DNA of 64,000 bases from positions 37,048,630 to 37,112,629 of the forward strand of contig NC_068970.1 in assembly GCF_016808095.1 (NCBI RefSeq). The letters are read 5' to 3'. The translations under genes and the position numbers were made by a program. The stretch is from Vigna angularis. Taxonomy: Eukaryota; Streptophyta; Magnoliopsida; Fabales; Fabaceae. This document shows, in pieces, positions 48,345 to 60,214 of this stretch (positions are counted from its first letter, which is position 1; each line of letters begins with the position of its first letter). The notes beneath the pieces were generated by a model. That model had not been told where the DNA came from, searched no databases, and saw only the letters and a program-made list of their open reading frames with translations.

Positions 48345-48374
48345 TCAATAATATTGAAAACTTGGAATATTACA

Positions 48375-48389
48375 ATAATAATTAATTAC

Positions 48390-48433
<44 letters not shown>

Positions 48434-48540
48434 TTCATATAGAGATTATTTGGAAAATGTAATTTTTTAGATCGTATAACATAATCGAATATTTCTTGAA
48501 ATAAATAATTGTTTGTGAAACTTGTGAAAACAATTTTTCA
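48375..48540. repeat. ATT microsatellite and short spacer
   Basis: An ATT run occupies about 48390-48435, followed by ordinary AT-rich sequence up to the next retroelement segment. Confidence 0.8.
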
Positions 48541-49374
48541 GACAGTAGATCGCTCGACCTCGACCATTGGATTCTAACGCTCGACAATCAATGTTGACGA
48601 GCGTTCAAACAGTAGATCGCTCGGCCTCGCCTACGTAGACGAACACTCGACAATCAATATGAGAACGAGCGTTCGTCAATCCATTTCAACGAGCGCCCGT
48701 CCATCCATTTCAACGAGCGTTCAAGAAGCGCTCACCAACTCATGTCAACGACCGTCCAAACATCGCTCGACATTCAATTGTCAACGAGCGTCCACTCAGT
48801 CAGTCGTTCGGCTTCAACGCTCGACATTCAATTATCAACGAACGTCCACTCAGTCAGTCGTTCGGCTTCAACGCTCGACATTCAAATTATCAACGAACGT
48901 CCACTCAGTCAGTCGTTCGGCTTCAACACTCGACATTCAATTGTCAGCGAGCGTCCACTCGGTCAGTCGTTCGGCCTCAACGCTCGACATTCGATTATCA
49001 AGGAACGTCCACTCAGTCAGTCGTTCGGCTTCAACGCTCGACATTCAATTGCCAGCGAGCGTCCACTCAGTCAGTCGTTCGGCCTCAACGATCAACATTC
49101 AATTGTCAAAGAGCGTCCTCATGATCGGCCTCGCATGCCACTCGGCCTCCACCGCTCGGTCATACGTATCCTCACGTTCGGCCTCACTTGCTCCAGCTTT
49201 TTGCCGTTTGGCTTCGCCTCCTTTTGGTCCATCAAATTCAACCACTCGGTCACGATCAATCCACACATGAGCAATGACCAGGAACACGCTCTCTAATTAC
49301 AGCAAAGACAGCCTCCCTCAAACTCATAAGTCCTATAGTTACCACGTCAACGGTTAACTCGGACTTGGGGGGCA
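48541..49374 (+). mobile_element. Internal region of an LTR element: 54-bp array plus polypurine tract
   Basis: The array at 48781-49118 has units starting at 48781, 48835, 48890, 48944, 48998, 49052 and 49106 (periods 54, 55, 54, 54, 54, 54). Each carries AACGAGCGTCCACTCAGTCA, GTCGTTCGGC and AACGCTCGACATTCAA. Because 54 is a multiple of three, a long open frame (203 codons from 48659) survives with an 18-residue repeat; the single 55-bp unit shifts the repeat into another frame. I regard the frame as a consequence of the repeat. The segment ends in ACTTGGGGGGCA, a polypurine tract directly before an LTR start. Confidence 0.65.
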
Positions 49375-49760
49375 TGTTATGTAGTAAGGATATTTATGTA
49401 ATAACATGAATATCTTAGATATTTTAGACAGTTAAAATATCAGTCAAAGATATTTTAGACAGTTAAAATATCAGTCAAAGCCACTAACCACACTTTTAGG
49501 TAAGGTGGTTATTTTTATTCTTTATAAATACAGTGACAGGACCCAAGTCCAGGTACGTTCTCTTTATGCTCTAGAGATCCTGAATAATACTTCAGAGCAA
49601 TATCCAATTACTCTCTTCTGAGCTTCAGCTCCATAACTCATATCTGACTTGAACGTCGGAGTATCTTTGCAGGTACCTCCCCCTCCTTTGGCGAATACGA
49701 AGGACAACAGTTGAAGAAATGCAAGCATCCCAGACATCCAGGAGCAACAGAGACACACAG
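49375..49760 (+). mobile_element. 3' LTR of the element with the 54-bp array
   Basis: TGTTATGTAG follows the polypurine tract directly. A 31-bp unit (AGATATTTTAGACAGTTAAA...) is duplicated at 49417 and 49448. TTTATAAATA near 49530 is a good TATA box. The right end is not fixed: the likeliest CA is within 49736-49775. The 125-codon minus frame is antisense to the LTR and not a gene. Confidence 0.6.
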
Positions 49761-49775
49761 GAAAATGTACACCGA

Positions 49776-51817
49776 AACACTTAGTATAATCAATTTTGTC
49801 AATGCAAATTTGATCACGATTATTAAGAGACTGATTTATGTTTTTTATTTTAATTAATTTAAAAATAATGAACAATGGAGAACGAAACCATAAACCAAAA
49901 TTACATGCATCGTGAATTTCATTATCAAATCCATATATCATACTTTGATAAGCTTTACTAATACATTATATTGTGATCATATTGTAAAAGGAAATTATAT
50001 ATAATCATTTTGAAAATTATATTGTAATTGAAAATGGTCATTCTATAGATATTGTGATAGATTAAAATCAGGTGTATTTTGAAGTACCACATCTAATTTC
50101 TAGCAACATCAGATTGGACCAACAATTTTAATTTTTGTAACACTTCCTCTTCCTTTACCTTTCTTTTCCTTCTCTATTTTCTTTTTTTTTTCTCTTTGTT
50201 ATTTCTCTTTAAACTTTTGTTTCTAATTCTTGTTTGTTTGAAAATTTGATCACACAGTAATCGAGAAGTCAGAGGGAACATTTTTTACTAATTATATTTT
50301 CAAACGAAGTAATTTTTCATTTACTCTATAATTTTTTTTCTCTTATTTTTCTTATGATGTTATCAATTTTGGTGGAGTCATTTGATAAAAGTGATCTCCT
50401 CAACTTATAATATCACATATTAAAATTCTGTTATATTTGGATTCCTTAATCTAGACCCCTAAATTTTACGTAGCTTTATAACTTATATTTGGCAACTTTT
50501 TTGCTTTAAAGATAAGCATTACAAGTAATGGTAGCTGTTTATGTTTTTACTAAAACCTTAGGATAGATGATCTAAATTTGAATGTGACATGGTCATAATA
50601 TCTTGAGTTTTGTATTGTATTTTTTCAATTTGTTTTTAATGTTTAATATAATATTTTTATAGTTGAACGAATGAAGCTTGATATAAGTTGTCCATTTGGT
50701 GTTAGATTACTATTGAGACAAACTAGTTGAATTTGTGGTTATTTGGAACAAAATATTCAATTTTTTTGTATAAACTTAAATTTTTTTTTGTATAAACTTG
50801 ATATAATATATGATGTGAATATATAATTTGTGGTTAGTTTGAATGACTAAGGTTAGATTGAAATGAGTGAAGTATGATATTTGAACAAATCATTGAATCA
50901 ATAACTTGAATTGTTTAGAAGTTGTATTATTAAAGTGATTTTAAAAATATCTTTAAATTGAATGATTTTTTTTCTCTTGGGACTCACTTTTCTTATATTT
51001 GAACGTTTCTTATAAATGTAAAATGAGTATTAGTTTGTATACTTAATTGATATGTGATTTTGTTTAAGTGAATAATGTTGTATGGACATGATTATTTAGA
51101 ATTATGAAACTTATATGAAATGGTGGTCACATATCTAGAGTGATATGTGAATTGTGTTTGAAGTTACCAAAATATGTAAGTTAATATGAGATACTCAAGT
51201 TGAATCAATTATTTCGAGAAATATGGTTCATTTCTTCAATCAATTTTTAGAGCCGTTGCATGGATTTTGACACCATGATCCCACAAATTTTGCAACCACT
51301 TATAAGAGAAAGTACTCTCTGATGGGAAGAACTCTATAAATTTCAAAAATGCTTTGTACTCTGGGACATCAAATATGCTCTATTATATACACAATTAGAG
51401 TTTAAGCGAGATAGGTATTGAAATTGAAAAGCACATGAAAGAATTCTTGTGACAGTGCTAATGGCTAAGGGTCAATATTGCTTTTTAATTTCTGCTTTCA
51501 ATTTACATTTGATATCAGAACAAGGTTGAATATCTTTATCTTGCTTTAATCTATTGTGATTCTCCTTTCGAATTGTGTATTTGTTTTTTCTGCTACAATT
51601 GACATTGAAAGGAATTGCTAGTGAAAACATTAAGGAAGGTTTCATAGTCACTAATGGCGAAAATGATCCACCGTTGTGAGCTCAAAGCATATGTTTTGTG
51701 GCCCATTGCTCCATGGAGTCTAAGATCTGTTCCTTGTACTTGTATAATATGGAGCGCTACCACTTGCTTATGACAATGATGATATTTTTGGATACTGGAT
51801 GTAGAAGGTATACTGAT
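49776..51817. other. AT-rich spacer
   Basis: No gene is supported; the 68-codon frame at 51698 runs into the adjacent transposon end. Confidence 0.45.
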
Positions 51818-53405
51818 TATTACAAGAAATGTATTAATTATCGAAGGCTAAATACCGACGGCCTTTTGACCCTCGGTAATATCGATTTACCAAAGGGCAT
51901 GTGAGGTGGTGATTACCGAAGGATTGTGACCGTTTATAATGGCGCAGTGATTTTACCGAAGGATTACGACCATTGGTATAAGCATCGACTTAATGAAATG
52001 CGAATTTGAGATTTCCCTCTCCCATTCTCCCAAATTGTTTTCGCGCAACTACCCCCAAGTCTTCCTTTCTGCCTTTACCCCAACTTTCTTTCTTCGAGCA
52101 CTACTCCCTTTCTTCATTCCCCAATCCATTTGAGTCCGAGAAGATTGTTTCTCCTTTACTTCTAATCAACATTGGCTTCCTTCTTCGGTTGATGGTGGTG
52201 AGGTGAGGCTTGGAGCTGGTTTGGTGGTGTCGCTACGAGAGGGTGGGTGGTGCGTTTCTATCATCTTCGTTACGAGTTTATTCTACAGTTAAGGGGTTTT
52301 CGTTGATGGTAATTCTACGGTAGAGGCTTACTTGCTGCCTTTCGTGCCGCTGTCGAGGAGGCTATCTTCGAGGGAGGGTGTGGACAATCCCTGCGGTGGA
52401 GGTTTTGTGTTGTGTCAGCGAGGTTGTCTAAAGCATCTTGGTGGAGGTTTTGTGTTGTGTTTCTTCCCCTGTCGTTAAGGTAAGTAGGTTTTTGATTGAA
52501 CTTGAATGTGTTGAGCCCTTATTCTTCGTAATAGGGTGTTTGATGATTAATATTTGATGGTGTTACGTTTTTCTAATGTAATTTGTCCATTATTATACAA
52601 GGTTTTAGGGTTTCGATCAGGGGCTGAGTCACAGAACGTGTGGAAGGTTCCAACACAGTGGGTTAAAGCTGGTTGCAAAAGGGATGCACTCAAGTGTCCA
52701 ACAGTTCATCATTTCCAAGTAGGTAAAGTTCATCCTCTTGTGTTTGCCATGTTCATTGTGTTGTGTTAATTGCCTTATGAACTGAGAGCGAATTATAATT
52801 GAATTTGAATTGTAAAGTTTACAATTTGAGCATGTATGAATTATCTATTTTGATGATAGCCTTGACGGGAAATAAATTGTGCAATTTGAGCATAGAAACT
52901 TATGTTGATGTTGTTTTAGTTTGTTGTTGATTGATCTATCTAAAAGACTATAGCCTTGATGGGAATCAGCCTTTTTCCCTAAACCTAAACTTAAAATAAC
53001 TCACAAAACTGAATAACAGTACACAATGAGCATATAGTAGGAGAGGTTTATTGTTTGGTTACCTCTAAATCTTCTGACCTCATAAAGTATATTTGAACAT
53101 TTCATGACTTTAGAAGCTAACATCTCCTCTTTAAACTTGCATTGCATAAATAAACATGTTGCCCCTCTGTTTGACCAGTACAAACACTTGTTAAGTAACC
53201 CTACCATTCAACCTTTCCAAAATAACTTTATGTCAAAGTTATTCACTATTTTCCCGTGAAATTGCCTTCCATAATGCTCCCACATCTGAAATAAGAAAAA
53301 AGTGAGTAGAGGAACTGCCCATTATTGCAATTTAGATGTCGTGATTGCACCAGCTCAATGATAGAAGTGAATGTTAATAAGCCTATTTGGAACTAGAAGC
53401 CCACC

Positions 53406-53792
53406 CTATAAATATGGTAACCTCAATTAAATTCATACACAAAGATCTTGCCTTCTATCTCTCTCTTTCTTCTGTCTTGTGTGCTCTTTGCTGCATATTG
53501 ATCTTATATATAACCTCTAGACCTTCTTCCCCACCCTCCCACCCAAATGGCCTCTTTAAAGAAGACTATCACAACACCCTTCCAAAAAGCTTACACTTTT
53601 TTCAACCACCAGCTACCAAGGAATCAAATTAAGTCTCAACTCGATCTCTCTTCAACCTTTTTCATAATATACATAATTATTTCCTTACTTTCTATCTTCT
53701 GCTATAATTCTCATTCTCATTCTTCTTTGTTTGTGTCATTTCTAGCTTTATTTTTCAATTTCAGTTTTGTCTTAGTCATGTGCATTTGTTGA
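53406..53792 (+). CDS. Candidate small gene inside the CACTA element, function unknown
   Basis: A CTATAAATA box at about 53406 and a CT-rich leader (53450-53480) precede an ATG at 53547, in a setting stronger than elsewhere in the spacer. The frame begins MASLKKTITTPFQKAYTFFN and could run 81 codons. After about residue 29 it becomes an F/I/S-rich hydrophobic stretch that looks like intron. A strong acceptor (TTTGTTGATGCAG, 53786-53798) lies downstream. An overlapping frame opens at 53387. I do not recognise the protein. It may be a captured host fragment or chance. Confidence 0.25.
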
Positions 53793-55470
53793 TGCAGTGT
53801 TAGCTCTGTTAATTATTAGTAATGTGTTCAACTATGCTTATTTCGGTTTGTGTGAGTTTAAGGTGCTAGACAAGCTATATATCTACCAACAAAGGCAATG
53901 AGAACTTGTTCTAGCCTTGGTGATCCAAGCTGAAGCACTAGAAATCAACTCTGATTTAATTTTTCTTTTAACACTGTTGTAGAATTTCTATGCTGGTTTC
54001 AAATTGTTAAATCTGTTTCAGTTAATTTCCTTCGATTCTGAAGCTTTGTACAAAATTTTTTAGTGTTGTTGAAGGTTGCTTAAGGTGTAGCAAACCATAA
54101 TAAGCAATGGAATGCAATATGCATAGCTTGGTTGCTCAAAATCCTTAGCATTTCACTGTTTCAAAATTTAATTCTAGCTTTTCACCTTGCTCAACTTCTT
54201 TGAATTGTCCATTCTGAGTTTGGTCATGCTAAGCCTTTTAATTCTAGCTTAGTTTAGTACAATCACACTTTCTTGAGTCAATTAAATTGTTGTCCAACCT
54301 TTGGTTTTCTGGAAATCTGATTTTGGTGTTATAATGGTGTAATTTGCTGCATAAATTGGCTATAACAAGGGTGATTTTTGAATTTTATTGTTTTTATGCT
54401 ATTGGAAAGCTTGAACAAGCTTAAATTGGTGTTCTAAAGTTGGTAGCATTGTTCGTTTGGTCATATTTTAGCTTATATGCAGATGTGGTCTTTAAACCAT
54501 CACTTTTTTGAGTTAAAATGGAAGTGAAGTGGTGATTTTGAATTGCAAGTTGTTTATAACTCATTTCAGAGTTTAAACACAATTAAAATAATCAAATAAA
54601 GTTGGTTGAACTTTCAGTTGAGTGTTTATCATGCTTTGTAATTGTGTTTTATTAAACTCCAGTGTTTATGATGTTGGCTTTTGAAGGAAGACCCAATGTT
54701 CAATTATTAGAAGTTGGTGCCAAATTTTGAGGTGTCGCAAATTTGGAGAAGTTTAGCATCTTAAAAAAGCATGTAGTGAGTGATAGTTAATTGTATTTTT
54801 CAAAGTCCTGTTATTGGTGCTAAAATGTGCAATTATTGTAAACCTTGTTGGGTATGTATTTGATATAAATTGTGATTCTGCTACATCGTCAAAAACTGTA
54901 TAACAGACCTATAATCTGAGCCTTAGGTTCATCTTTTTGCATGAACTTTGTTTGTTTCTTTGTATGAAATGGGTTTTTAATTTCCGTCTCTAGGTTCCTC
55001 TCTTGTGTTGATTGGTTCCATTCTCTTTGTTGAGCAGGGATTGTCTGTAATAGCCCTCCTTAATAAACTTTCAAAAGTAAAGTATGTGTGAGACCCAATC
55101 ACAATGCTCCAAACTTGAAGAAGCTCTCTCCCTCTCTGTCCAACATCCAAGCACATTTAAAATAAGTCTTATTGTTTGACCAAAAAACACATAATACTAA
55201 AGTAGCCTAAGAAACTCCAAAGACATTGTTCTAACAAGTTTAGAACGGTAAAACCTAGCTAATAAAAAAATGACACTACCAAAAGTACCTAAAACTCAAA
55301 TTATGACAACCTAGAACCTAAAACTACTAAGTAGAATAGGCTAAAAGTGCTAACAATGAAAACTGTTTTGAAATACTTATTGTGACTGTCAAATAACTTT
55401 CTAAACACATTTTAAAAGATAAAAGAAAGATAAATATGAGTATTGATCACCTAAAAAAGTCTACATCCAG

Positions 55471-55895
55471 GGTTGCTTCCCAGGCCATCACACGATCAAT
55501 TAAGCAACAATATTTGAGTCCATGGCCTACTTGGGGAGTAATACCTGTAGATGACAAAAATTCATTCTGGGAGCATTTTAAGGTGAACAACCTATTAAAC
55601 TAATTTTCATTCTTACTTTAGTATGTTCATTAATCAATGTTTATTTTGTTTACTATTACAGATGAAGGTGTAGTGGAAACCTAAACATGAAACTCAAATA
55701 CAAAGAAATTTCCACATGAGAGCACTGCCTGATGCTTCAGACATTCATTCCACTGTCCCTTCGACCCAGCCACGACCCTCCCCGTCATCCGTCGTCCCTC
55801 AGCAGCCCACATCAGTCCAACCCACACAAGTCCAGCCATCTATAGAGCAGCAAGATGATGAAGATCATTCTCATGATGACTATGTAGATTATTAG
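55471..55895 (+). pseudogene. CACTA-associated transposase_24-like protein, two-exon remnant
   Basis: Exon 55471-55582 encodes ...ITRSIKQQYLSPWPTWGVIP and ...FWEHFK, ending at AAG|GTGAAC. Exon 55662-55895 follows a TTACAG acceptor in the same phase. It reads MKV, a stop (TAG), then WKPKHETQIQRNFHMRA, then a P/Q/S-rich tail ending DDEDHSHDDYVDY. The order PWPxWGxIP, FWxxFK, VxWxPxHExxIxxNFxxRA fits the start of the plant transposase_24 (Ptta/En/Spm) family as I know it. The family's middle is missing between RA and the tail, and the stop stands where the family usually has C or S. So the protein is dead and shortened. Confidence 0.6.
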
Positions 55896-56388
55896 TTTTA
55901 GTTTGTTATTGAACATAGTTCTTAGAACATTTGGATGTTAGACCATTATGTTTCATGTCTAGATGATATTATTTTATGTTTCATGTTTCATTTATAAAAG
56001 GAAGTTCTTAAATTTGAACAATACAAATGATGTTATAAAGTTGTTTTTGTCATTAATGATTGGATGATTTTGGGATGCATATTATAGAGGTCTGTCTGTG
56101 GTTTGAAAATATTATGCAGGTCTGTATGTGCTGTGAACATTTTATGCAGGTTTGTTTGGTTGGATAAGAAATACAAATATGATTTAGTTTTGCCTGGATT
56201 ATACCGAAGGATTTACCGAAGGCTTTGCCCTTCGGTAAGGCAAACACCGTCGGTAAATATTAGCGACAAGGGATTTACCGACGGTTATCTGGTCGTCGAT
56301 AAGCCGTCGGTAATAGGTCATTACCGACGACTTATGGCTATTTCCGAGGGATTGTGGCCTTCAGTAATGCCCTTCTTTTTTCTATTAA

Positions 56389-57360
56389 GATGAAATAAAA
56401 CACATACTTTATTGTGTTAAAATAATGAACAACGTTTTCTTCTTTATTATATATACATGCAAAATGAACTTCTTAAAATGAATATAATATGACACTCACA
56501 AAATGTTTCAATGTGCTACATAAGAGTCTTGCTAAATGTGTTTGTGTTATACTTTGCTAAACATTGTTAGACGAGCTCTCACTATGTTGTGATTCCTCTC
56601 AAAAATCCTATAGTACTTGTATGTGGATGTGGAAGATGAGCTATAAGAGACCACTAGAACACAAAATCATATATCCTGTCTCAATCTACACAAGATGGGC
56701 TTTACAAAAGTGAACAATAGTTGAACAACAGAGGGAAATGGTGCAACAAAAAGAAAACATGAACATGGGGATGGTCTAAGTGTTCCTGGTGAAGATGATT
56801 CTAATCTAAGTACTACAAAACCTATGATCACATATTTGATTCCCTACAATCCACCTAACGGATAGGGGTCATGCTTGTTCCCCTCTTGAACAAGCTATTC
56901 TGAATCAACTTCATGAGGTAAGTGTGGCCCAAAATTATCATCATAACTTTTGCCATGTATGCTTCTAAGATTTGGATGAACAAATCCACAATGTTCATGA
57001 GTTATTGGCTGAATTATACTACAATGATCTACTTAAGTGATTAGCTCAGCTATTAGGAGCATCAAATGCATTTCTCTTTTTTTTTCGGTTCTATAATATT
57101 TTAAATAAGTTGTTTCTTTGCTTTGTGTAACTAAAAGTACACTTTAATATTTCATTTTTGGTCTTAGATGTTTCTCTTATATGCCTTATATTAATTTGAT
57201 GAATCCAAAAATTGAGAAATACTAAATTCATGAGTTGAAATTGTGTTATCTGATTGGGGGAGTATATTAAACCAAACGAAAAAAATATACATATTCCTTA
57301 TTGTCTTGTATTCTTTGGCTTGTGATTGTTACTTCAGATTTGCAACTGGATGTTGGCTTC
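56389..57360 (+). other. Spacer and probable 3' internal part of a copia element
   Basis: The segment 56730-57060 is less AT-rich and reads in places like a decayed coding region (NQLHEVSVAQNYHHN; DEQIHNVHELLAELYYNDLL), with stops. I cannot name the domain. It precedes a polypurine tract and LTR start, so it is probably the 3' internal part of that element. Confidence 0.35.
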
Positions 57361-57940
57361 ATCAAATAAGAGGGAGAATGTTAGCAAAAAGATTTTGAGG
57401 AATGAATATTTCATGAAGCTTGAAGATTATGTTTAAATATGACTTAGGATAAAAGTGTTAGTGTGTGTCTTCAAATTACTTAAATTTTTAAAATGGTGTT
57501 CAATAGCGTAAATGACTTGTGCATATAATTATGTGAATAATAATTAAATCGACAGAAATAATAATCAATCAGCTAAGTCCACTTGAGTAAGTGAAATCAA
57601 TCGATTGGAAATTATTTTCAATTATTTAATATGTCAGGTTTCACACTATATAGTCTTTCGTTTCTTGTGAGATGTAAAGAGATTTAGAAAAAAGTGAAAA
57701 CACTTTTGAAAATTGGCTTAATCTCATTCTTTGAGAAAACGTTTGTGATGTTATTGTTTATGAATCCTTCAAGAGGTGTTAGAGTTTTGATTCTTCCTCG
57801 TTGGCAAGTTCAGAAAGGTTCTTGATTGACTATGGATAGTCAATCTTGAGGTTTGATCTTTCTTATGTATTTTCTTATGTTTGTGTTGTGTCCTAGTGTG
57901 AGTTTAGGTCTTTTGAGATAAAATCATAATGTCCAACAAC
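57361..57940 (+). mobile_element. Copia-type 3' LTR with polypurine tract
   Basis: The tract AGAGGGAGAA ends at 57378 and TGTTAGCAAAAAG follows directly, the usual copia 3' LTR junction. The LTR has a TATA-like CACACTATATAG at about 57642 and a plausible end at ATGTCCAACA near 57940. The left half of the element is not recognisable. Confidence 0.5.
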
Positions 57941-59636
57941 CCATTCTTTGAAATTTATCAAATAATAATTAACGAAATTTTTTTATAAAAAGAAATGTCC
58001 AATCAATTATGTTTGCCCAAAATACAAATGCTTAACCAACAAAATCGTCTATCTTAATAACTAGGACATAATAAATGGAGAGCAATTATGGCCATGAAAG
58101 TAGTGTTTAATGCAAATACATACTCCAAATGCAATTAGAACTATATATAGAACATAACATGTTGGGATAAACGATAGTCATCCCATTAAGCAAAATGATA
58201 GCTTAAAAACATGTGTTAAACGATAAAATCTAATAATAAAGTATCTATTGAAATTGCGATAAACACTAAAAGGGGGATTTGAATTTTTGGGATACTTTTT
58301 CAGCACTGATGTTTAACAGTCCTTGGTAGGTAGTGATGGGATGAACCCACATGTACTTAAACCCTTGATTTGTAAAATGCTGCTTAGATTGAAATGTTTA
58401 TAGCTCGAGTGCTTGGCTGATTTCTTGCAACATCTAGGAGGAGTAGCTCTTATGAAATATTGTGACTGATGATGCGAATGTTTATCAAAGATTTGCTTTG
58501 CAAATAACTACTACTTTTGTAAAGCTAAGTTAATAAGCACAAACATTTTATACGGGTTCTCTCAACTAAGCTACATTTAGTTCCCCTCTAAGACTTCTTA
58601 GAGGGTTTCACTAAATGAGTATTGACACCACTCTTGGTTAGACTTTTCACTCCTAGTAACTCATGTTACTTTGACTAGAACTGAGTATCCCCCACTTTTG
58701 GTTGTGCAATATTCTTCACCAATCCTAGTACTCCTAGAAAATCATGGTATCTTTCTGATACATTGTCTAGTTGAGTTTCACCCACTTTGGGTTTCCTTAG
58801 TCAATCTCTTTAACCCCCGTTATTGTGACTGGAACCGAGTATCACCCATTCCTGGTTGTGCAATATTCTTCACCACTTCTGGTATCCCTAGACAATACTG
58901 GTATCTTCCTGATACACTGTCTAATTGAGTTTCACCCACTTCTGGTTTTGACTAGTCAAACCTGTCTAACTACCGTTTAACCCCATTGATTTAAGCGTTA
59001 AGTGTTTTGTTCTTTTCAGAATGTGCATTCAATCATATTGCTTACAATTTCCTAGAAGATTACTTTCACAGAGAGGATTTGTTTATAATACAACTTAATC
59101 TATTAATCCTTCTAGATTTTTCACTCCTCTTACAAGTGTAAGCTTCTAACTTTATATAGCTTGGAGTGTGTTCTATATAAAAAAAAATCTTCTACGAGGA
59201 TAATTTTACATTACATTCCTTATCTGCCCATCCTTTTTTTCCTTTCATCCAATTATCTTCTATTTATAAACTTTATGAGAAATTAACTGTTAGACGATAC
59301 TTGTCTTTGATTCTTACCCTTCATAGTTTTTATCACAGGTGGTTGTCCTCGGTTGAAGTCTACTTGTTAGAATAGTAATGCTTTTTCAGTAACTCTTCGG
59401 CATGACTTTTGATGTTGAGACCATTCCATGAATGTCTTCTTTGTCTCTAACGTCCAACTTTAACTTGTATATGATAGGGCAAGGGGATGCTTGACATAGG
59501 TAATCTGCATATAGTATAGTAGATATGCATGCAGGCATATATGTCCTTTTTCTTATCACTTTTTTTTGTTTTGAAATGTTGCGCATTTAATTTTCTTTAA
59601 TGCGCATTTAGAATAACTATAAGCTTTTCAAATTTT
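57941..59636 (-). repeat. Copia-derived non-coding region with a 154-bp duplication
   Basis: The blocks at 58671-58812 and 58825-58968 are two diverged copies offset by 154 bp (GAGTATC at 58683 and 58837; GGTTGTGCAATATTCTTCACC in both). The preceding segment (58550-58670) resembles the block at 10110-10260. Frames here (85 codons at 58671, 66 at 59386) lack domains. This is probably the 3' flank of the reverse-transcriptase remnant that follows, which reads leftward. Confidence 0.5.
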
Positions 59637-60158
59637 TTATTGCTCAATAAAGCTTTGATAGTTTAGGCTTTTCTGTAAATATACCAAGTAGTTCATAAAC
59701 GTTTCGTCGTTGGATGAAAACGTAGTTTTGTACAAGGTATCATTTAGCAAAGTATGAAACACTATGAAGTAAGTCAGTTCACCCATCATAGACATCTCAA
59801 ATTCACCTTGCATATCTGAAACAAAATCCTCACACAAAGAGTTATTATTGGAACCAAAGATCATGTCATCAACATACGCTTGAATAAGTACCACATATTT
59901 TTCATGTTTTCTAATGAATAGTGTTTTATCAACAACACATCTAACATACCTTTTTGACAATAGAAAATTATATAGCCTTTCATACCATTGACCTGGTGTT
60001 TTCTTTAAACCATACAAGGCCTTTTTCAATTTGAAAACATGATTAAAGTAAAGATGATCTTCAAAACCAGGTGGTAATGATACAAAGACTTCTTCATTTA
60101 AGAAACCATTAACAAATGTATTTTTAATATCCAAATGGAATAATTTGAAATTACACAA
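59637..60158 (-). pseudogene. Ty1/copia reverse transcriptase fragment
   Basis: The minus frame (173 codons) covers part of a copia RT. In order: LFHLDIKNTFVNGFLNEEVF, the LPPGF motif, HVFKLKKALYGLKKTPGQWYERL, and the catalytic YVDDMIFGSN. Then comes SDMQGEFEMSMMGELTYF, after which homology is lost. The YVDD box is intact, but the upstream part (KARLVAQG, APVAR) is absent and the right side ends against the Athila LTR at 60215. RNase H is missing too. It therefore looks like a copia element truncated by deletion and by insertion of the neighbour. Confidence 0.9.
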
Positions 60159-60214
60159 GCAAGTTTATACTAATAATAATGTACCAGCTTTAAACCTAGA
60201 AAGAGGTGCATATG

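Larger units (their letters stand above)
44583..48374 (+). mobile_element. Family-T LTR copy D3, split by nested insertions
   Basis: It runs from CCTTCCATGCATGTGAGCAT to GGAATATTACA at 48374 and parallels D1. A solo LTR (46200-47588), a TA run (47747-47801) and a TRIM (47954-48344) interrupt it. Its inner cassette (45416-45560) has GACGCTCA, GACGCCCAAG and GGCGCTTAG words instead of the palindromes of D1. The 63- and 85-codon frames there are cassette sequence. The block at 45870-46090 matches D1 43645-43870. Confidence 0.55.
51818..56388 (+). mobile_element. CACTA-type transposon with transposase_24-like remnant
   Basis: Both ends carry CCGAAGG / ACCGACGG subterminal words in both directions (51840-51980 and 56200-56370). 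The left end reads TATTACAAGAAATG, two changes from the common CACTACAAGAAA terminus, with GAT before it. The right end reads TTTTTTCTATTAA followed by GAT, so a GAT target duplication is possible but not certain. Inside, a less AT-rich leader (52006-52480) ends in a strong donor, GTTAAG|GTAAGTAGG. The two pseudogene exons at 55471-55895 lie near the right end. Confidence 0.6.

Noticed and set aside
42038..48379. Target duplication around the whole 42043-48374 block (ATTAT and ATAAT).
   Set aside because: The flanks are ATT microsatellites and the five bases are not identical, so the match is uninformative.
48659..49296. Two overlapping long plus-strand frames (203 and 184 codons) as real protein genes.
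   Set aside because: They are the translation of a 54-bp tandem repeat in an LTR element. There is no domain or independent promoter.
55460..55490. GGGTTGCTTCCCAGG looked like another copy of the Athila post-pol motif (GGGTTGCCTCCCAGG).
   Set aside because: In frame it encodes the start of the CACTA transposase_24-like exon (SRVASQAITRSI), and the flanks do not match Athila. The resemblance is chance.
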